A DNA stretch of 64,000 bases from an uncultured Muribaculaceae bacterium. Lineage in GTDB: Bacteria; Bacteroidota; Bacteroidia; Bacteroidales; Muribaculaceae. The notes beneath the pieces are model-generated. The model worked only from the letters and a program-made list of their open reading frames with translations, was not told where the DNA came from and ran no database searches. This document shows positions 43,801-51,732 of the stretch, piece by piece (positions within the stretch are counted from its first letter, which is position 1; each line of letters starts with the position of its first letter). The DNA is taken from positions 62,001 through 126,000 of the forward strand of contig CAJTUF010000004.1 of the NCBI GenBank assembly GCA_910579675.1, written 5' to 3'. The position numbers and the translations under genes are program-made.

Positions 43801-44001
43801 ATTGGATGCACTATTATTTTTTTTAGTCCAATTCAGAGTGATACCATTTGAGGTAAAATCCTTGCCTATAATAGACCCATTAGGAATTATATACCCTTCG
43901 GTCTCTGTGGCACCTTGCGCAACAAACGCCACCGTCTCGGCGTGGAGGGGGATGCCGAGGGCGGCGAGGATGGCAACAAGCGAAAGTATAAGTTGTTTCA
44001 T
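40861..44001 (-). CDS. Large secreted protein with chitobiase/hexosaminidase C-terminal-like repeats and sorting tail
   Basis: 1046 aa, signal peptide 1-21. Three repeats of about 70 residues carry the CHB_HEX_C signature YYTTDGTEPT: near 165-240, 247-320 and 475-565. Between them and the signal are jelly-roll-like segments (residues 45-155 and 330-470: TITKLIFVVADGSKG, ITSIVFTDNSKYFNY) that resemble each other. A DUF5689-like OB segment about 590-760 follows. The tail EVYNLQGIRMGSSLEGLPAG then LYIV is a type IX-like sorting domain. The function is unknown; such repeats make surface adhesins or glycan-binding proteins. The promoter overlaps that of pgm. Confidence 0.8.
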   Translation of the reverse strand: MKQLILSLVAILAALGIPLHAETVAFVAQGATETEGYIIPNGSIIGKDFTSNGITLNWTKKNNSASNVTSNAVRWYQNDLLTITSSVDVTITKLIFVVADGSKGAFTANMGKVEGSGTAKDSQIIWSGKAATGTSLILTAAKQVRFSSLTIEYEEGMIPDLNTVTPSITFVGGTYSDNKASISCSTEGAKIYYTTDGTEPTNASTEYTEPFTIYNIGTVVKAIAYSEGLDPSSVASATSPIKSAGNPVFSPAGGTYSKAQDVTITSATTQAKIYYTTDGSDPTEQSTLYTAPINVSEATTIKAIAVLDGKTCKVQTAVYQINAALSTTTFDFNNFNQSDLSWAGISEMPNSGNNDSKGYVVSQFEKDGVVVEFDNSAATQESASYRLWWTTGGIQLRLAKSGAALGSTMTFVAPEGRKITSIVFTDNSKYFNYTCDSGDIIKDNKVHTWTGASSTVIFTPEGFDGTMQLTSIMVATVESFAPEFNWGSGKYYDDFSLSLSSTLEGAKIYYTTDGSTPTTSSALYNSPIAISRNMGNVTVKAIAVGVKNGESVTSEVSSATYTWGEVGKTFGNIQDLYDYFTETAIVDGKYVYVHTDEAATLDCPVSVAAVSKNELYIDDTFQLGGVNSIAVTRRNTDWTELYKAGDLLKPGMVVTWEWINDVTPSLVLQNSPVGVDTDFGAYVFEPDEATVAQINASAEWNEEDIMFAEMGGKPAPMIALLNPDLVSQCVLIKNVEFTAKTKANTVNTPKGTFTGKSSDGESIKFITRLPVSAYAKGTYDVTGVVGYTVTITKEKTDEIGDITQKADTTITAVVYPVSMKAVTGGGEIEQPTEGATYVKAESVKAGEYLLAAGEFAFTPLADDKTFGYMPAKEVKLSGDSVNADAGYAITLIASDYVDSNSRAATTYYYMQDALGRYIYQKGTYNTFQLSATLPENIAEASWSVEIEYEGENPVVKITNAATSKYIQYAEQHDTFACYSDAQGVLPSLYEATDSTTGVEGVEIEAVDGPVEVYNLQGIRMGSSLEGLPAGLYIVRQGRVVTKVIVR

Positions 44002-44130
44002 ACTTTGGTTGATGATTGGTTAATATGTATGTTGATTATTTTCGGTTGTGATGAATTATGGTCGGGCGCCGGTAAGAAGAAAGAAACGCCCTCGGCGGCC
44101 CTCGCGCGCAAAATGGCGGGGTCTCCGCCA

Positions 44131-44162
44131 CAAAGTTAATCTTTTTTTGCGCGATTGACAAA
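44131..44162 (-). promoter_or_regulatory. Promoter of the large secreted protein gene
   Basis: On the minus strand TTTG (complement of 44159-44162), a 20-nt spacer and TAACTTTG (complement of 44131-44138). It overlaps the divergent pgm promoter. Confidence 0.75.
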
Positions 44163-44177
44163 AAAAGATTAATTTTG
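44146..44177 (+). promoter_or_regulatory. Promoter of the phosphoglucomutase gene
   Basis: TTTG at 44146-44149, a 20-nt spacer and TAATTTTG at 44170-44177, 88 nt before the start codon. It overlaps the opposing promoter by 17 bp, so both cannot be bound at once. Confidence 0.75.
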
Positions 44178-44265
44178 CCAATGACCCCATGCCGCTGTCG
44201 CGGCCTCGGGTGTTATTCTTACCCTATTGAAATAATACCAACCCCTACCCTCTTTTCATATACAT

Positions 44266-46020
44266 ATGAGCGAAAACAATCAGCAGCTTATCGACAGCGT
44301 AGTGGCCAAGGCCAAGACCTGGCTCACCGATGCATACGACGACGAGACCCGCGCCGAGGTGCGCGCCATGCTCGACGCCGACGACAAGACCCCTCTCATC
44401 GAGGCTTTCTACCGCGACCTCGAGTTTGGCACCGGTGGCCTGCGCGGCATAATGGGCGCCGGCTCCAACCGCATGAACATCTACACCGTGGGCGCTGCCA
44501 CCCAGGGCCTCGCCAACTACCTCAAGGAGGCTTTTGCCGACCTGCCCGAGATTTCGGTGGTCGTGGGCCACGACGTGCGCAACAATTCGCGCCGCTTTGC
44601 CGAGATCGTTGCCGATGTGTTCTCGGCCAACGGCATAAAGGTGTATCTCTTCGACTCTTTCCGCCCCACTCCCGAGCTCTCATATGCCATCCGCAAGCTC
44701 GGTTGCCAGAGCGGCGTCAACATCACCGCCTCCCACAACCCCAAGGAATATAACGGCTACAAGGCTTACTGGGCCGACGGCGCTCAGGTGCTCGCCCCCC
44801 ACGATGTCAACATCATTCGCTGCGTCGAGGCCATCAAGGGCGCTGAGGAAATCAAATTCAAGGGCAATCCCGACCTCATCACCATCATCGGCGACGAGAT
44901 GGACCGCGACTACCTCGCAGCCGTCAAGACTCTCAGCCTCAGCCCCGAGGCCATCGAGCGCCACAAAGACCTCAAGATTGTCTACACCCCCATCCACGGC
45001 ACCGGCGTGAAGCTCATCCCCGAGTCGCTCGCCAATTATGGCTTCACCAACATAATCCATGTGCCCGAGCAGGATGTTCCCAGCGGCGACTTCCCCACCG
45101 TAGAGAGCCCCAACCCCGAGGTGCCCAGCGCAATGGCCATGGCAATTGCCAAGGCTAAGGAGACCGGAGCCGACCTCGTGGTGGCTTCCGACCCCGACGC
45201 CGACCGCATCGGTGCCGTGATCCGCGACGCCAAGGGCGAATATGTGCTCCTCAACGGCAACCAGATAGTGATGATCCTCCTCAACTACATCATCACACGC
45301 TACCGCGAGCTCGGTCGCCTCGATGACAAGTGCTACATCGTCAAGACCATCGTCACCACCGAGACCATCAAGAGCATCGCCGACAAAAACGGCTGCCCGA
45401 TGTATGACTGCTACACCGGCTTCAAGTGGATCGCCGCCGTGATCCGCGACCTCGAAGGCAAAGCCCACTATCTGGGCGGAGGCGAGGAGAGCTACGGCTT
45501 CCTGGCCGAAGACTTCGTGCGCGACAAAGACTCCGTGAGCGCCATCTCGCTCATGGCCGAGATCGCTGCTTGGGCCAAGGACAAGGATATGGACTTCCTT
45601 GCCATGCTTCAGGACATCTACATGAAATATGGATTCTCCAAGGAGTGTGGCATCAGCGTGGTGCGTCAGGGCAAGGCCGGCGCCGAAGAGATCCAGGCCA
45701 TGATGAAGGCTTTCCGCGCCAATCCTCCCAAGGAGCTCGGCGGCAGCCCCGTGACCGTGGTCAAGGACTATGCGAGCCTCGAACTCACCCAGCTCCCCGA
45801 GGGCACCAAGACCAAGCTCGACATGCCCGCCACCAGCAATGTGCTCCAGTATTTCACCGCCGACGGCACCAAGGTGTCTGTCCGCCCCTCGGGCACTGAG
45901 CCTAAGATCAAATTCTACATCGAGGTGAAAGGCCATCTCGACAGCCCCGCCGACTACGACCGCGCCAATGCCGACGCTGCCGCAAAGGTAGAGGCCGTGA
46001 AGAAAGATCTCGGCATCTGA
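44266..46020 (+). CDS. Phosphoglucomutase/phosphomannomutase
   Basis: 584 aa, the long bacterial PGM type. The phosphoserine loop TASHNPKEYNGYK has S156; the Mg site is ASDPDADRIGAVI near 305; the sugar loop GGGEESYG is near 405 and the phosphate loop RPSGTEPKIKFY near 545. It converts glucose-1-phosphate and glucose-6-phosphate (or the mannose pair) in the cytosol. A hairpin terminator follows at 46081-46118. Confidence 0.96.
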   Translation: MSENNQQLIDSVVAKAKTWLTDAYDDETRAEVRAMLDADDKTPLIEAFYRDLEFGTGGLRGIMGAGSNRMNIYTVGAATQGLANYLKEAFADLPEISVVVGHDVRNNSRRFAEIVADVFSANGIKVYLFDSFRPTPELSYAIRKLGCQSGVNITASHNPKEYNGYKAYWADGAQVLAPHDVNIIRCVEAIKGAEEIKFKGNPDLITIIGDEMDRDYLAAVKTLSLSPEAIERHKDLKIVYTPIHGTGVKLIPESLANYGFTNIIHVPEQDVPSGDFPTVESPNPEVPSAMAMAIAKAKETGADLVVASDPDADRIGAVIRDAKGEYVLLNGNQIVMILLNYIITRYRELGRLDDKCYIVKTIVTTETIKSIADKNGCPMYDCYTGFKWIAAVIRDLEGKAHYLGGGEESYGFLAEDFVRDKDSVSAISLMAEIAAWAKDKDMDFLAMLQDIYMKYGFSKECGISVVRQGKAGAEEIQAMMKAFRANPPKELGGSPVTVVKDYASLELTQLPEGTKTKLDMPATSNVLQYFTADGTKVSVRPSGTEPKIKFYIEVKGHLDSPADYDRANADAAAKVEAVKKDLGI

Positions 46021-46080
46021 TATCACAGCAATTCCCACATCGACGGGCACAGCCCCGCCAATGATTATAATCCGACCCAC

Positions 46081-46118
46081 TTGCTCCCGGTCGCCTCTCC
46101 AAAGGCTACCGGGAGCAA
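46081..46118 (+). terminator. Terminator after phosphoglucomutase
   Basis: 11-bp perfect stem TTGCTCCCGGT (46081-46091) with 46108-46118, 60 nt past the stop, followed by ATTTG. Confidence 0.75.
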
Positions 46119-46172
46119 GATTTGTCGGGTCTGCCTCCGACATCAATCTATTCATCTCATTATCAACCTATC

Positions 46173-47339
46173 ATGAAATCCGCTCTCTGCTTTGCCATCG
46201 CCTCGCTCTCGGCTCTCGGCGCCGCAGCCGCCCTACCCGCCGACAGCCTCCTCACCGGCCACCCCTATCTCCAGAATCCCGCGCCCGATGCCATCACCGT
46301 GATGTTTACCTCTCCCGAAGGCCATCAGATCACAAGCCTCGTGGAGTGGACCGCCGACACCGTCACCGGCCCTGTCATGAGTGCCCGTCAGCTCTATGCC
46401 GGCCAGGAAGTGGTGCATAGCCCGATCCATAAAGTGCGCCTGACCGGCCTCACCCCCGGCGCCACATATTTCTATCGCGTGCGCGCCCGCGAGATCACCG
46501 TCAATCAAGCTTACCACAAGGAGTTTGGCGCCGATGAGCTCGTCACACCCTACCGCTCCTTCACCCTCCCCTCACCATCGGCCACCGACTTCACCGCCGT
46601 GATAGTCAACGACACCCACAGCTACCAGCCAACAGTCGACGCCATGGCCCGCCTCACCGACTCCATAGCCCCCGACTTCGTGATATTCAACGGCGACTGC
46701 CAGCCCGAGCCCCCGACCCTCGGAGCCGCCATCAAGGCTCTCCACGCCACCGCCACACCTTTCGGACTCTCCTCCACCCCCGCCATATTCATCCGTGGCA
46801 ACCATGAGATACGCAACTCCTACTCCTCGGGCATGCCCGAGCTCTTCGACAATCCCGGCGGGCTCACCTACGGCGCATTCAACTGGGGCGACACCCGTTT
46901 TGTGACCCTCGACTGCGGCGAAGACAAGCCCGACTCCACATGGGTCTACTACGGCCTCAACGACTTCGACGCCCTGCGCCGCGACCAGGCCGACTTCCTC
47001 CGCGCCGAGATTGCCGGCGAGCCATTCCGCAACGCCGCCCGCAGGGTGCTCGTACACCACATCCCCATCTGGGGCAACACCGACAAGTATCGTCCCTGCA
47101 CTCCCCTGTGGAGCCCGATACTCAGCGATGCCGGTATCGACCTCGATCTTGCGGCCCATACCCACGAATATAAGTTCCATCCCGCCGGAACCATCGACGG
47201 CAACCCGGCGCCCGTAATGGTGGGCGGAGGCTACAAACCCGCTTCGGCCACCCTCGCCATACTCCGAAAGCGCGGCCCATCGATGACCCTTGAGGTGATC
47301 GACATCAACGGGCAGCGCAAAGACCTCATAAACCTCTGA
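46173..47339 (+). CDS. Exported metallophosphoesterase with N-terminal fibronectin-like domain
   Basis: 388 aa from the ATG at 46173, which starts directly with a signal peptide (ALCFAIASLSALGAAAA); a longer frame upstream would bury it. Residues about 30-135 are a purple-acid-phosphatase-type beta domain (TVMFTSPEGHQITSLVEW, LTGLTPGATYFYRVRA). The calcineurin-like domain has VNDTHSYQ, FNGDCQ, IRGNHEIR, LVHHIPIWGN and AAHTHEYKF, the full set of metal ligands. It should hydrolyse phosphomonoesters or diesters in the periplasm. A strong terminator follows. Confidence 0.92.
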   Translation: MKSALCFAIASLSALGAAAALPADSLLTGHPYLQNPAPDAITVMFTSPEGHQITSLVEWTADTVTGPVMSARQLYAGQEVVHSPIHKVRLTGLTPGATYFYRVRAREITVNQAYHKEFGADELVTPYRSFTLPSPSATDFTAVIVNDTHSYQPTVDAMARLTDSIAPDFVIFNGDCQPEPPTLGAAIKALHATATPFGLSSTPAIFIRGNHEIRNSYSSGMPELFDNPGGLTYGAFNWGDTRFVTLDCGEDKPDSTWVYYGLNDFDALRRDQADFLRAEIAGEPFRNAARRVLVHHIPIWGNTDKYRPCTPLWSPILSDAGIDLDLAAHTHEYKFHPAGTIDGNPAPVMVGGGYKPASATLAILRKRGPSMTLEVIDINGQRKDLINL

Positions 47340-47367
47340 ACTCCACCCATCCATCGCTTTAACCACT

Positions 47368-47404
47368 CAATTTGCCACTCTTATGGGTGGCAAATTGCTT
47401 TTTT
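47368..47404 (+). terminator. Strong rho-independent terminator
   Basis: 11-bp perfect stem CAATTTGCCAC (47368-47378) with 47387-47397, followed by six T residues. Confidence 0.92.
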
Positions 47405-47440
47405 AACACTCCCGACGGCCTGAGTATCGGCAAAAATGGC

Positions 47441-47448
47441 TAACTTTG
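47441..47448 (+). promoter_or_regulatory. -7 promoter box of the LTA-synthase-like operon
   Basis: TAACTTTG, full match, 25 nt before the start codon at 47474. Confidence 0.5.
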
Positions 47449-47473
47449 TGGTCATTAATACCAATCAGCACAA

Positions 47474-49321
47474 ATGAAGTCGCGTGTAGTCCGTCTGGTA
47501 GTCCTGTATCTCGCAGCCTTGGCAATCATGGTGGTCGGCCATATCATTTTCATGGCCTGCCTCCCGGGCATCTATTCCTCGATTCCATGGTCCGACCGCA
47601 TGGCCGCTGTTGGCGCCGGACTGAAGATCGACCGATCCATAGCCGCCTACCTCACCATAATCCCCGGATTGATAGCCGTGATGTCGATATGGCTTCTGCC
47701 TGTCGTCACCGACCGCATCACCCGTGCCTACTATGCCATAGTGGCGCCCATAGTGGCGGGAGCCATGACCCTCGACACCCTGCTCTACTCCTACTGGGGG
47801 ATGAAGCTCGACACCACTCCGTTCTTCTACTTCGCCTCATCGCCCCGCCTCGCCATGGCAAGCGCCCCGTGGTGGCAGATTGCCGCCGCAGTGGCCGCAT
47901 GGATAGCCGGGAGTGCAGCCATATATCTCATATTCAGGTCATCCCTGCGCCTCACACCCATCACCGCCACCCAGCGGGTGAAGCGTCCCGGCGCCTCGGC
48001 TGCCCTGCTTGGGCTCCTCACCGCCGCCCTCTTCATCCCCATACGCGGCGGCTTCACAGTGGCCACAACCAACCTCTCGAGCGCCTACTTCTCATCCGAC
48101 CAGCGACTCAACCACGCCGCCGTCAATCCGCTCTTCAGCCTCCTCTACTCAGCCACCCACTCGTCGGGATTCGACTCCGGAATGCGATTCATGGAACCCG
48201 ACGAGGCAGCGGCTCTCGCCGCCCCCCTCATGGCCCCCTCCACCTATCAGGCGAGCCTCGCCGACTCGCTGCTACGGGTCGACCGCCCCGACATAGTGCT
48301 CGTGATCCTCGAGAGTTTCTCGAGCCACCTCCTGCCGGTGCAGGGTGGCGAGCCGATTGCCCCCTGCCTCGACAGCATAGCCCGCTCCGGCCTCCTTATG
48401 AGCAACATCTATGCTTCGAGCTTCCGAACCGACCGCGCCATTCCCGCCATCCTCTCTGGCCTCCCCGCCGCTCCCGATGAGCCGGTGATGAAACACACCG
48501 CCGTGGCCGAGCGCCTCCCGGGCCTGCCCGCCGCCCTCGCTCCCGCCGGCTATCGCAGCATCTACTACTACGGAGGCGACATCAACTTCACCAATCAACG
48601 GGCCTACCTGCTCTCGGCAGGCATCGACTCGATTGTGAGCGACACCGACTTCCCCCTCAGCCAGAGAGTGAGCAAATGGGGCGTGGCCGACGGTCCTCTC
48701 CTGAGCCGTGTGATAGCCGATGAGAACCACCGCAGTGACGCAGCCCCGCGATTTACCATAGTGCAGACCTCAAGCAGCCACGAGCCCTTCGATGTGGCGC
48801 CTTTTGCCCGCCACGCCGATCCCGCCGCCAATGCCTTTGCCTATGCCGACAGCTGCGTCGGAGCTTTTGTCGACTCTCTCGCAGCCTCCCCCCGGTGGGG
48901 ACGCACCCTTGTGGTGCTCGTCCCCGACCATTATGGCTGCTACCCCACCGGACTCGACGAGCGCAGTCGCCACCACATACCTCTGGTCATGACCGGAGGC
49001 GCCCTCGCCCTCCGCGGCATCATCGACACTCCCGCTGCCCAGAGCGATCTCGCAGCCACCCTGCTGCGCGCCCTCGGCCTCCCGGCATCTCAATTTCCAT
49101 TCAGCCGCGACATGCTCGCCACACCGGCCCCCGCGCTCACCCTCTTCTCCGAGCCCGACTTTGCCGCGGGCATAGCCCCCGACGGCACCATGACCCGCCT
49201 CCCGCTCACCGGAGCCACCACCGACGCTCCGGCCGACAGCGCCTCGCGCCTGCTCCAGGCCTATCTTCAGGAGCTCTACACTTACCTGTCTTCCCTATCT
49301 TCTTCCACCTCACCGCAATGA
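47474..49321 (+). CDS. LTA synthase-family membrane sulfatase-fold transferase
   Basis: 615 aa. Five membrane helices in the first ~210 residues are followed by an alkaline-phosphatase-superfamily domain outside the membrane (about 275-560). Landmarks: IVLVILESFSSHLLP (first metal Glu), NIYASSFRTDRAIPAILSGL (nucleophile region: T/S after SSFRT), FTIVQTSSSHEPF and LVPDHYGCY (metal Asp/His). Gram-negative members move phosphoglycerol or phosphoethanolamine from a phospholipid to a surface sugar. The next gene, a PAP2 phosphatase, overlaps its stop (ATGA), so the pair may act together on lipid-linked substrates. Confidence 0.92.
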   Translation: MKSRVVRLVVLYLAALAIMVVGHIIFMACLPGIYSSIPWSDRMAAVGAGLKIDRSIAAYLTIIPGLIAVMSIWLLPVVTDRITRAYYAIVAPIVAGAMTLDTLLYSYWGMKLDTTPFFYFASSPRLAMASAPWWQIAAAVAAWIAGSAAIYLIFRSSLRLTPITATQRVKRPGASAALLGLLTAALFIPIRGGFTVATTNLSSAYFSSDQRLNHAAVNPLFSLLYSATHSSGFDSGMRFMEPDEAAALAAPLMAPSTYQASLADSLLRVDRPDIVLVILESFSSHLLPVQGGEPIAPCLDSIARSGLLMSNIYASSFRTDRAIPAILSGLPAAPDEPVMKHTAVAERLPGLPAALAPAGYRSIYYYGGDINFTNQRAYLLSAGIDSIVSDTDFPLSQRVSKWGVADGPLLSRVIADENHRSDAAPRFTIVQTSSSHEPFDVAPFARHADPAANAFAYADSCVGAFVDSLAASPRWGRTLVVLVPDHYGCYPTGLDERSRHHIPLVMTGGALALRGIIDTPAAQSDLAATLLRALGLPASQFPFSRDMLATPAPALTLFSEPDFAAGIAPDGTMTRLPLTGATTDAPADSASRLLQAYLQELYTYLSSLSSSTSPQ

Positions 49322-50052
49322 GCCTATCACTTATAGAATTTATCGACAGCCAGCTGCTGCTCCTTGCCAACAGCTGCCACACCGAGTGGGCCGACCACTT
49401 CATGATGATGTTTTCGGGCCGCTTCATATGGATACCGATGTATGTTGCCCTGGCCTTCATCATCTTCCGTCATTTCCCCCTTCGCCGCGCCATGATAGTG
49501 CTCGTGGGGGTAGGCATAGCAATCACCCTCGCCGACCAGACCTGCGCCACATTCATTCGCCCCGTAGTGGCACGTCTCAGGCCGAGCAACCCCGACAATC
49601 CACTGTCGGCATTCGTGACCGTGGTCGACGGATACCGTGGCGGTAGCTACGGCTTCCCCTCCTGCCATGCCGCCAACTCCTTTGCACTCATAGCCTTCAT
49701 GCTGCTCGTGGTGCCGCGCAAGCGCCTCGCCGCCTTCCTCATAGGGTGGGCTGTGGTCAATAGCTACAGCCGACTCTACCTCGGAGTCCACTACCCCGGC
49801 GACCTCCTCGCAGGCAGCATCGTGGGCATAATCTGCGGCGGATCGGTTGCCATAGCCGTGCGCCGCATAATAGGAATGCCCCTTCCCCGTCCCGACAATG
49901 GTGAGGTGCTGTCATCCAATCCCGGTCGGCTACGCCTCCTGCCACCAACCGGAGTGCTTTCAGCCTCCGGAGGCCTCTCGCTGCGTGTCACCGACATGGC
50001 CACTGCCGTGGGGCTCACCACCGTCGTCGTGATGGCGGCGCTGTCGGTGTGA
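49318..50052 (+). CDS. PAP2-family membrane phosphatase
   Basis: 244 aa from the ATG overlapping the previous stop. Five membrane helices. The three PAP2 motifs are present: a KxxxxxxRP-like motif RPVVARLRPSNP near 82, FPSCHAANSF near 115 (PSGH with Cys for Gly), and SYSRLYLGVHYPGDLLAG near 160 with the catalytic His. The active site faces the periplasm; substrates are undecaprenyl or phosphatidyl phosphates. A C-terminal tail of about 55 residues after the last motif ends in another hydrophobic segment, longer than usual. Coupled to the LTA-synthase-like gene. Confidence 0.92.
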   Translation: MSLSLIEFIDSQLLLLANSCHTEWADHFMMMFSGRFIWIPMYVALAFIIFRHFPLRRAMIVLVGVGIAITLADQTCATFIRPVVARLRPSNPDNPLSAFVTVVDGYRGGSYGFPSCHAANSFALIAFMLLVVPRKRLAAFLIGWAVVNSYSRLYLGVHYPGDLLAGSIVGIICGGSVAIAVRRIIGMPLPRPDNGEVLSSNPGRLRLLPPTGVLSASGGLSLRVTDMATAVGLTTVVVMAALSV

Positions 50053-50160
50053 CCGAACAATACCACCCTGTCGGCCGTTGACATATCAGGGCCGACCCGC
50101 CACCCCGCTTGTAAAGCTAAATTAACATCCCGGGTGGGCGCCCGACACGGAATTTATTGC

Positions 50161-50168
50161 TATTTTTG
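50161..50168 (+). promoter_or_regulatory. -7 promoter box of the thymidine kinase gene
   Basis: TATTTTTG, full match, 33 nt before the start codon at 50202. Confidence 0.5.
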
Positions 50169-50201
50169 CAGTCCCACTCCCAATTCCCACCCCTCCCGAC
50201 A

Positions 50202-50858
50202 ATGAACCGCAAAGGCAAACTCTATTTCCGCTACGGCACAATGGGCTCGGCCAAAACCGCCCTCCTCCTCACCATGGCCTACAACTTTGAGGAGCGAAAG
50301 ATGCGCTATGTGTGCCTCAAACCGCATATCGACACCCGCGAAGGCGGCCGCAGCGTGATCCGCTCCCGTATCGGCATCGAGCGCGAATGCAAGTGGATCT
50401 ATCCCGACACCGACATCTATGCCCTGGCCCAGAACCTCTTTGAGCAAAACATGACGGTGATCGACTGGTTTCTGGTCGACGAAGCCCAGTTTCTCACTGC
50501 CGGACAGATCGACCAACTCGCCCGGATTGTCGACGACTTCGGAAGCAATGTGATATGCTTCGGCCTGCGCACCGACTTCCAGAGCCGGCTCTTCGAGGGG
50601 TCAAGGCGACTCTTTGAGATCGCCGACACCATCGACGAGATCAAATCGACCTGCACCTGCGGACGCAAAACCATAGTCAATGCCCGCATCGACGCCTCAG
50701 GCGACATAGTCACCGAAGGCGCTCAGGTAGAGATAGGAGGCGACGAGCGATACATTGCCGTGTGCCGCAAATGCTGGCGCAACCGACGTATCGAGCAGCA
50801 GGCGCGCATGTCGCTCCCATTTGCCGAATTTTCCCCTGCCACCGGCAACACCGACTGA
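50202..50858 (+). CDS. tdk: Thymidine kinase
   Basis: 218 aa from the ATG at 50202; 15 codons of open frame upstream overlap the promoter. The type II TK fold: P-loop YGTMGSAKTALLL near 10-20 (Ala where GK normally has Gly: SAKT for SGKT), VDEAQFLTAGQI, the lasso CFGLRTDFQSRLFEG and the zinc pairs CTCG and CRKC. It phosphorylates thymidine with ATP in the cytosol. The A-for-G change in the Walker loop is notable but close variants (MNSAKT) occur in this branch as I recall. The gene is followed 47 nt later by a DUF3108 gene. Confidence 0.92.
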   Translation: MNRKGKLYFRYGTMGSAKTALLLTMAYNFEERKMRYVCLKPHIDTREGGRSVIRSRIGIERECKWIYPDTDIYALAQNLFEQNMTVIDWFLVDEAQFLTAGQIDQLARIVDDFGSNVICFGLRTDFQSRLFEGSRRLFEIADTIDEIKSTCTCGRKTIVNARIDASGDIVTEGAQVEIGGDERYIAVCRKCWRNRRIEQQARMSLPFAEFSPATGNTD

Positions 50859-50905
50859 CCGCCGGGGCACCACCCACTCACCAACCCCCTCCACACCTTT
50901 TCCCG

Positions 50906-51706
50906 ATGACTTCATCACACATCACCAAGCTACTCCGCGCCATCATAATCCTGGCTGTCGCAATAGTCATGAGCCACGCTCCTGCATTAGCAGCCGGGCC
51001 GGCCACTCCCCTCTCGATACCCCGGGAGTCGCTTTCCTATAAGGTGATGTTCAAGTGGGGTCTCATCAACAAGAAAGCAGGATGGGCCCGCCTCGACTAT
51101 TCTCCTGCCGGCGCCACAGCCACCGCAGTGCTCTACGCAGGGTCGGAGCCGTGGGCCGACAAGCTATATTATCTCCGCGACACCCTCACCACCCGCATGT
51201 CGACCGCCAACCACACCCCCGAATACTACGAGCGTGTGGCCAACGAAGACGGCAAGTATGCCCGCGACGTGGTGCGATTCACCCGCGACGGCAACCGAGT
51301 CACAGCCACCACCCGCCGATACCGTCGTGCGCGCCCCGGAGCCGAGCTCAAGCAGGCCGATGCCGAGCTTGAGGCCATAGGCGAGACCGTCGACATGGTG
51401 AGCGCCTTCTATTATGCCCGCACCATGCCCTTTGCCAAAATGGCACCCGGGCAGCAGCGCATCATCAACATCTTCTCGGCCAAGAAAAAGGAGCGCCTCA
51501 CCATCACCTTTGCCGGAACAGAGACCGTCAGGATCGACAACCGCTCCTACGACACCTATCATATCAAATTCCGCTTCACCACCGACGGCGGCAAGCAGTC
51601 GAGCGACGACATCGACACCTGGGTGGAGACGGCTGCGCCCCACCGTCCCGTCAAGCTCGAAGGAAAGCTCAAGATAGGCAAGATAATGTGTCTGCTTGAG
51701 CCATGA
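50906..51706 (+). CDS. Exported DUF3108 protein
   Basis: 266 aa from the ATG at 50906, which begins a signal peptide (LLRAIIILAVAIVMSHAPALA). The DUF3108 beta-rich core covers about 40-260: SLSYKVMFKWGLINKKAGWA, YYLRDTLTTRM, INIFSAKKKERLTITF and DTYHIKFRFTTDGGK. Family members are periplasmic proteins of unknown role, often lipocalin-like. An open frame upstream of the start reads across the intergenic region and is not needed. The gene overlaps the next start region by a few bases. Confidence 0.85.
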   Translation: MTSSHITKLLRAIIILAVAIVMSHAPALAAGPATPLSIPRESLSYKVMFKWGLINKKAGWARLDYSPAGATATAVLYAGSEPWADKLYYLRDTLTTRMSTANHTPEYYERVANEDGKYARDVVRFTRDGNRVTATTRRYRRARPGAELKQADAELEAIGETVDMVSAFYYARTMPFAKMAPGQQRIINIFSAKKKERLTITFAGTETVRIDNRSYDTYHIKFRFTTDGGKQSSDDIDTWVETAAPHRPVKLEGKLKIGKIMCLLEP

Positions 51707-51732
51707 TCCCCTCTCATTATCCATCCCGACCC

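Noticed and set aside
44680..46155. 491-codon frame antisense to phosphoglucomutase
   Set aside because: Shadow of a complete pgm gene; its end overlaps the terminator region.
47446..48480. 344-codon frame overlapping the LTA-synthase-like gene
   Set aside because: Arg/His/Pro-rich shadow; the real frame has membrane helices and metal motifs.
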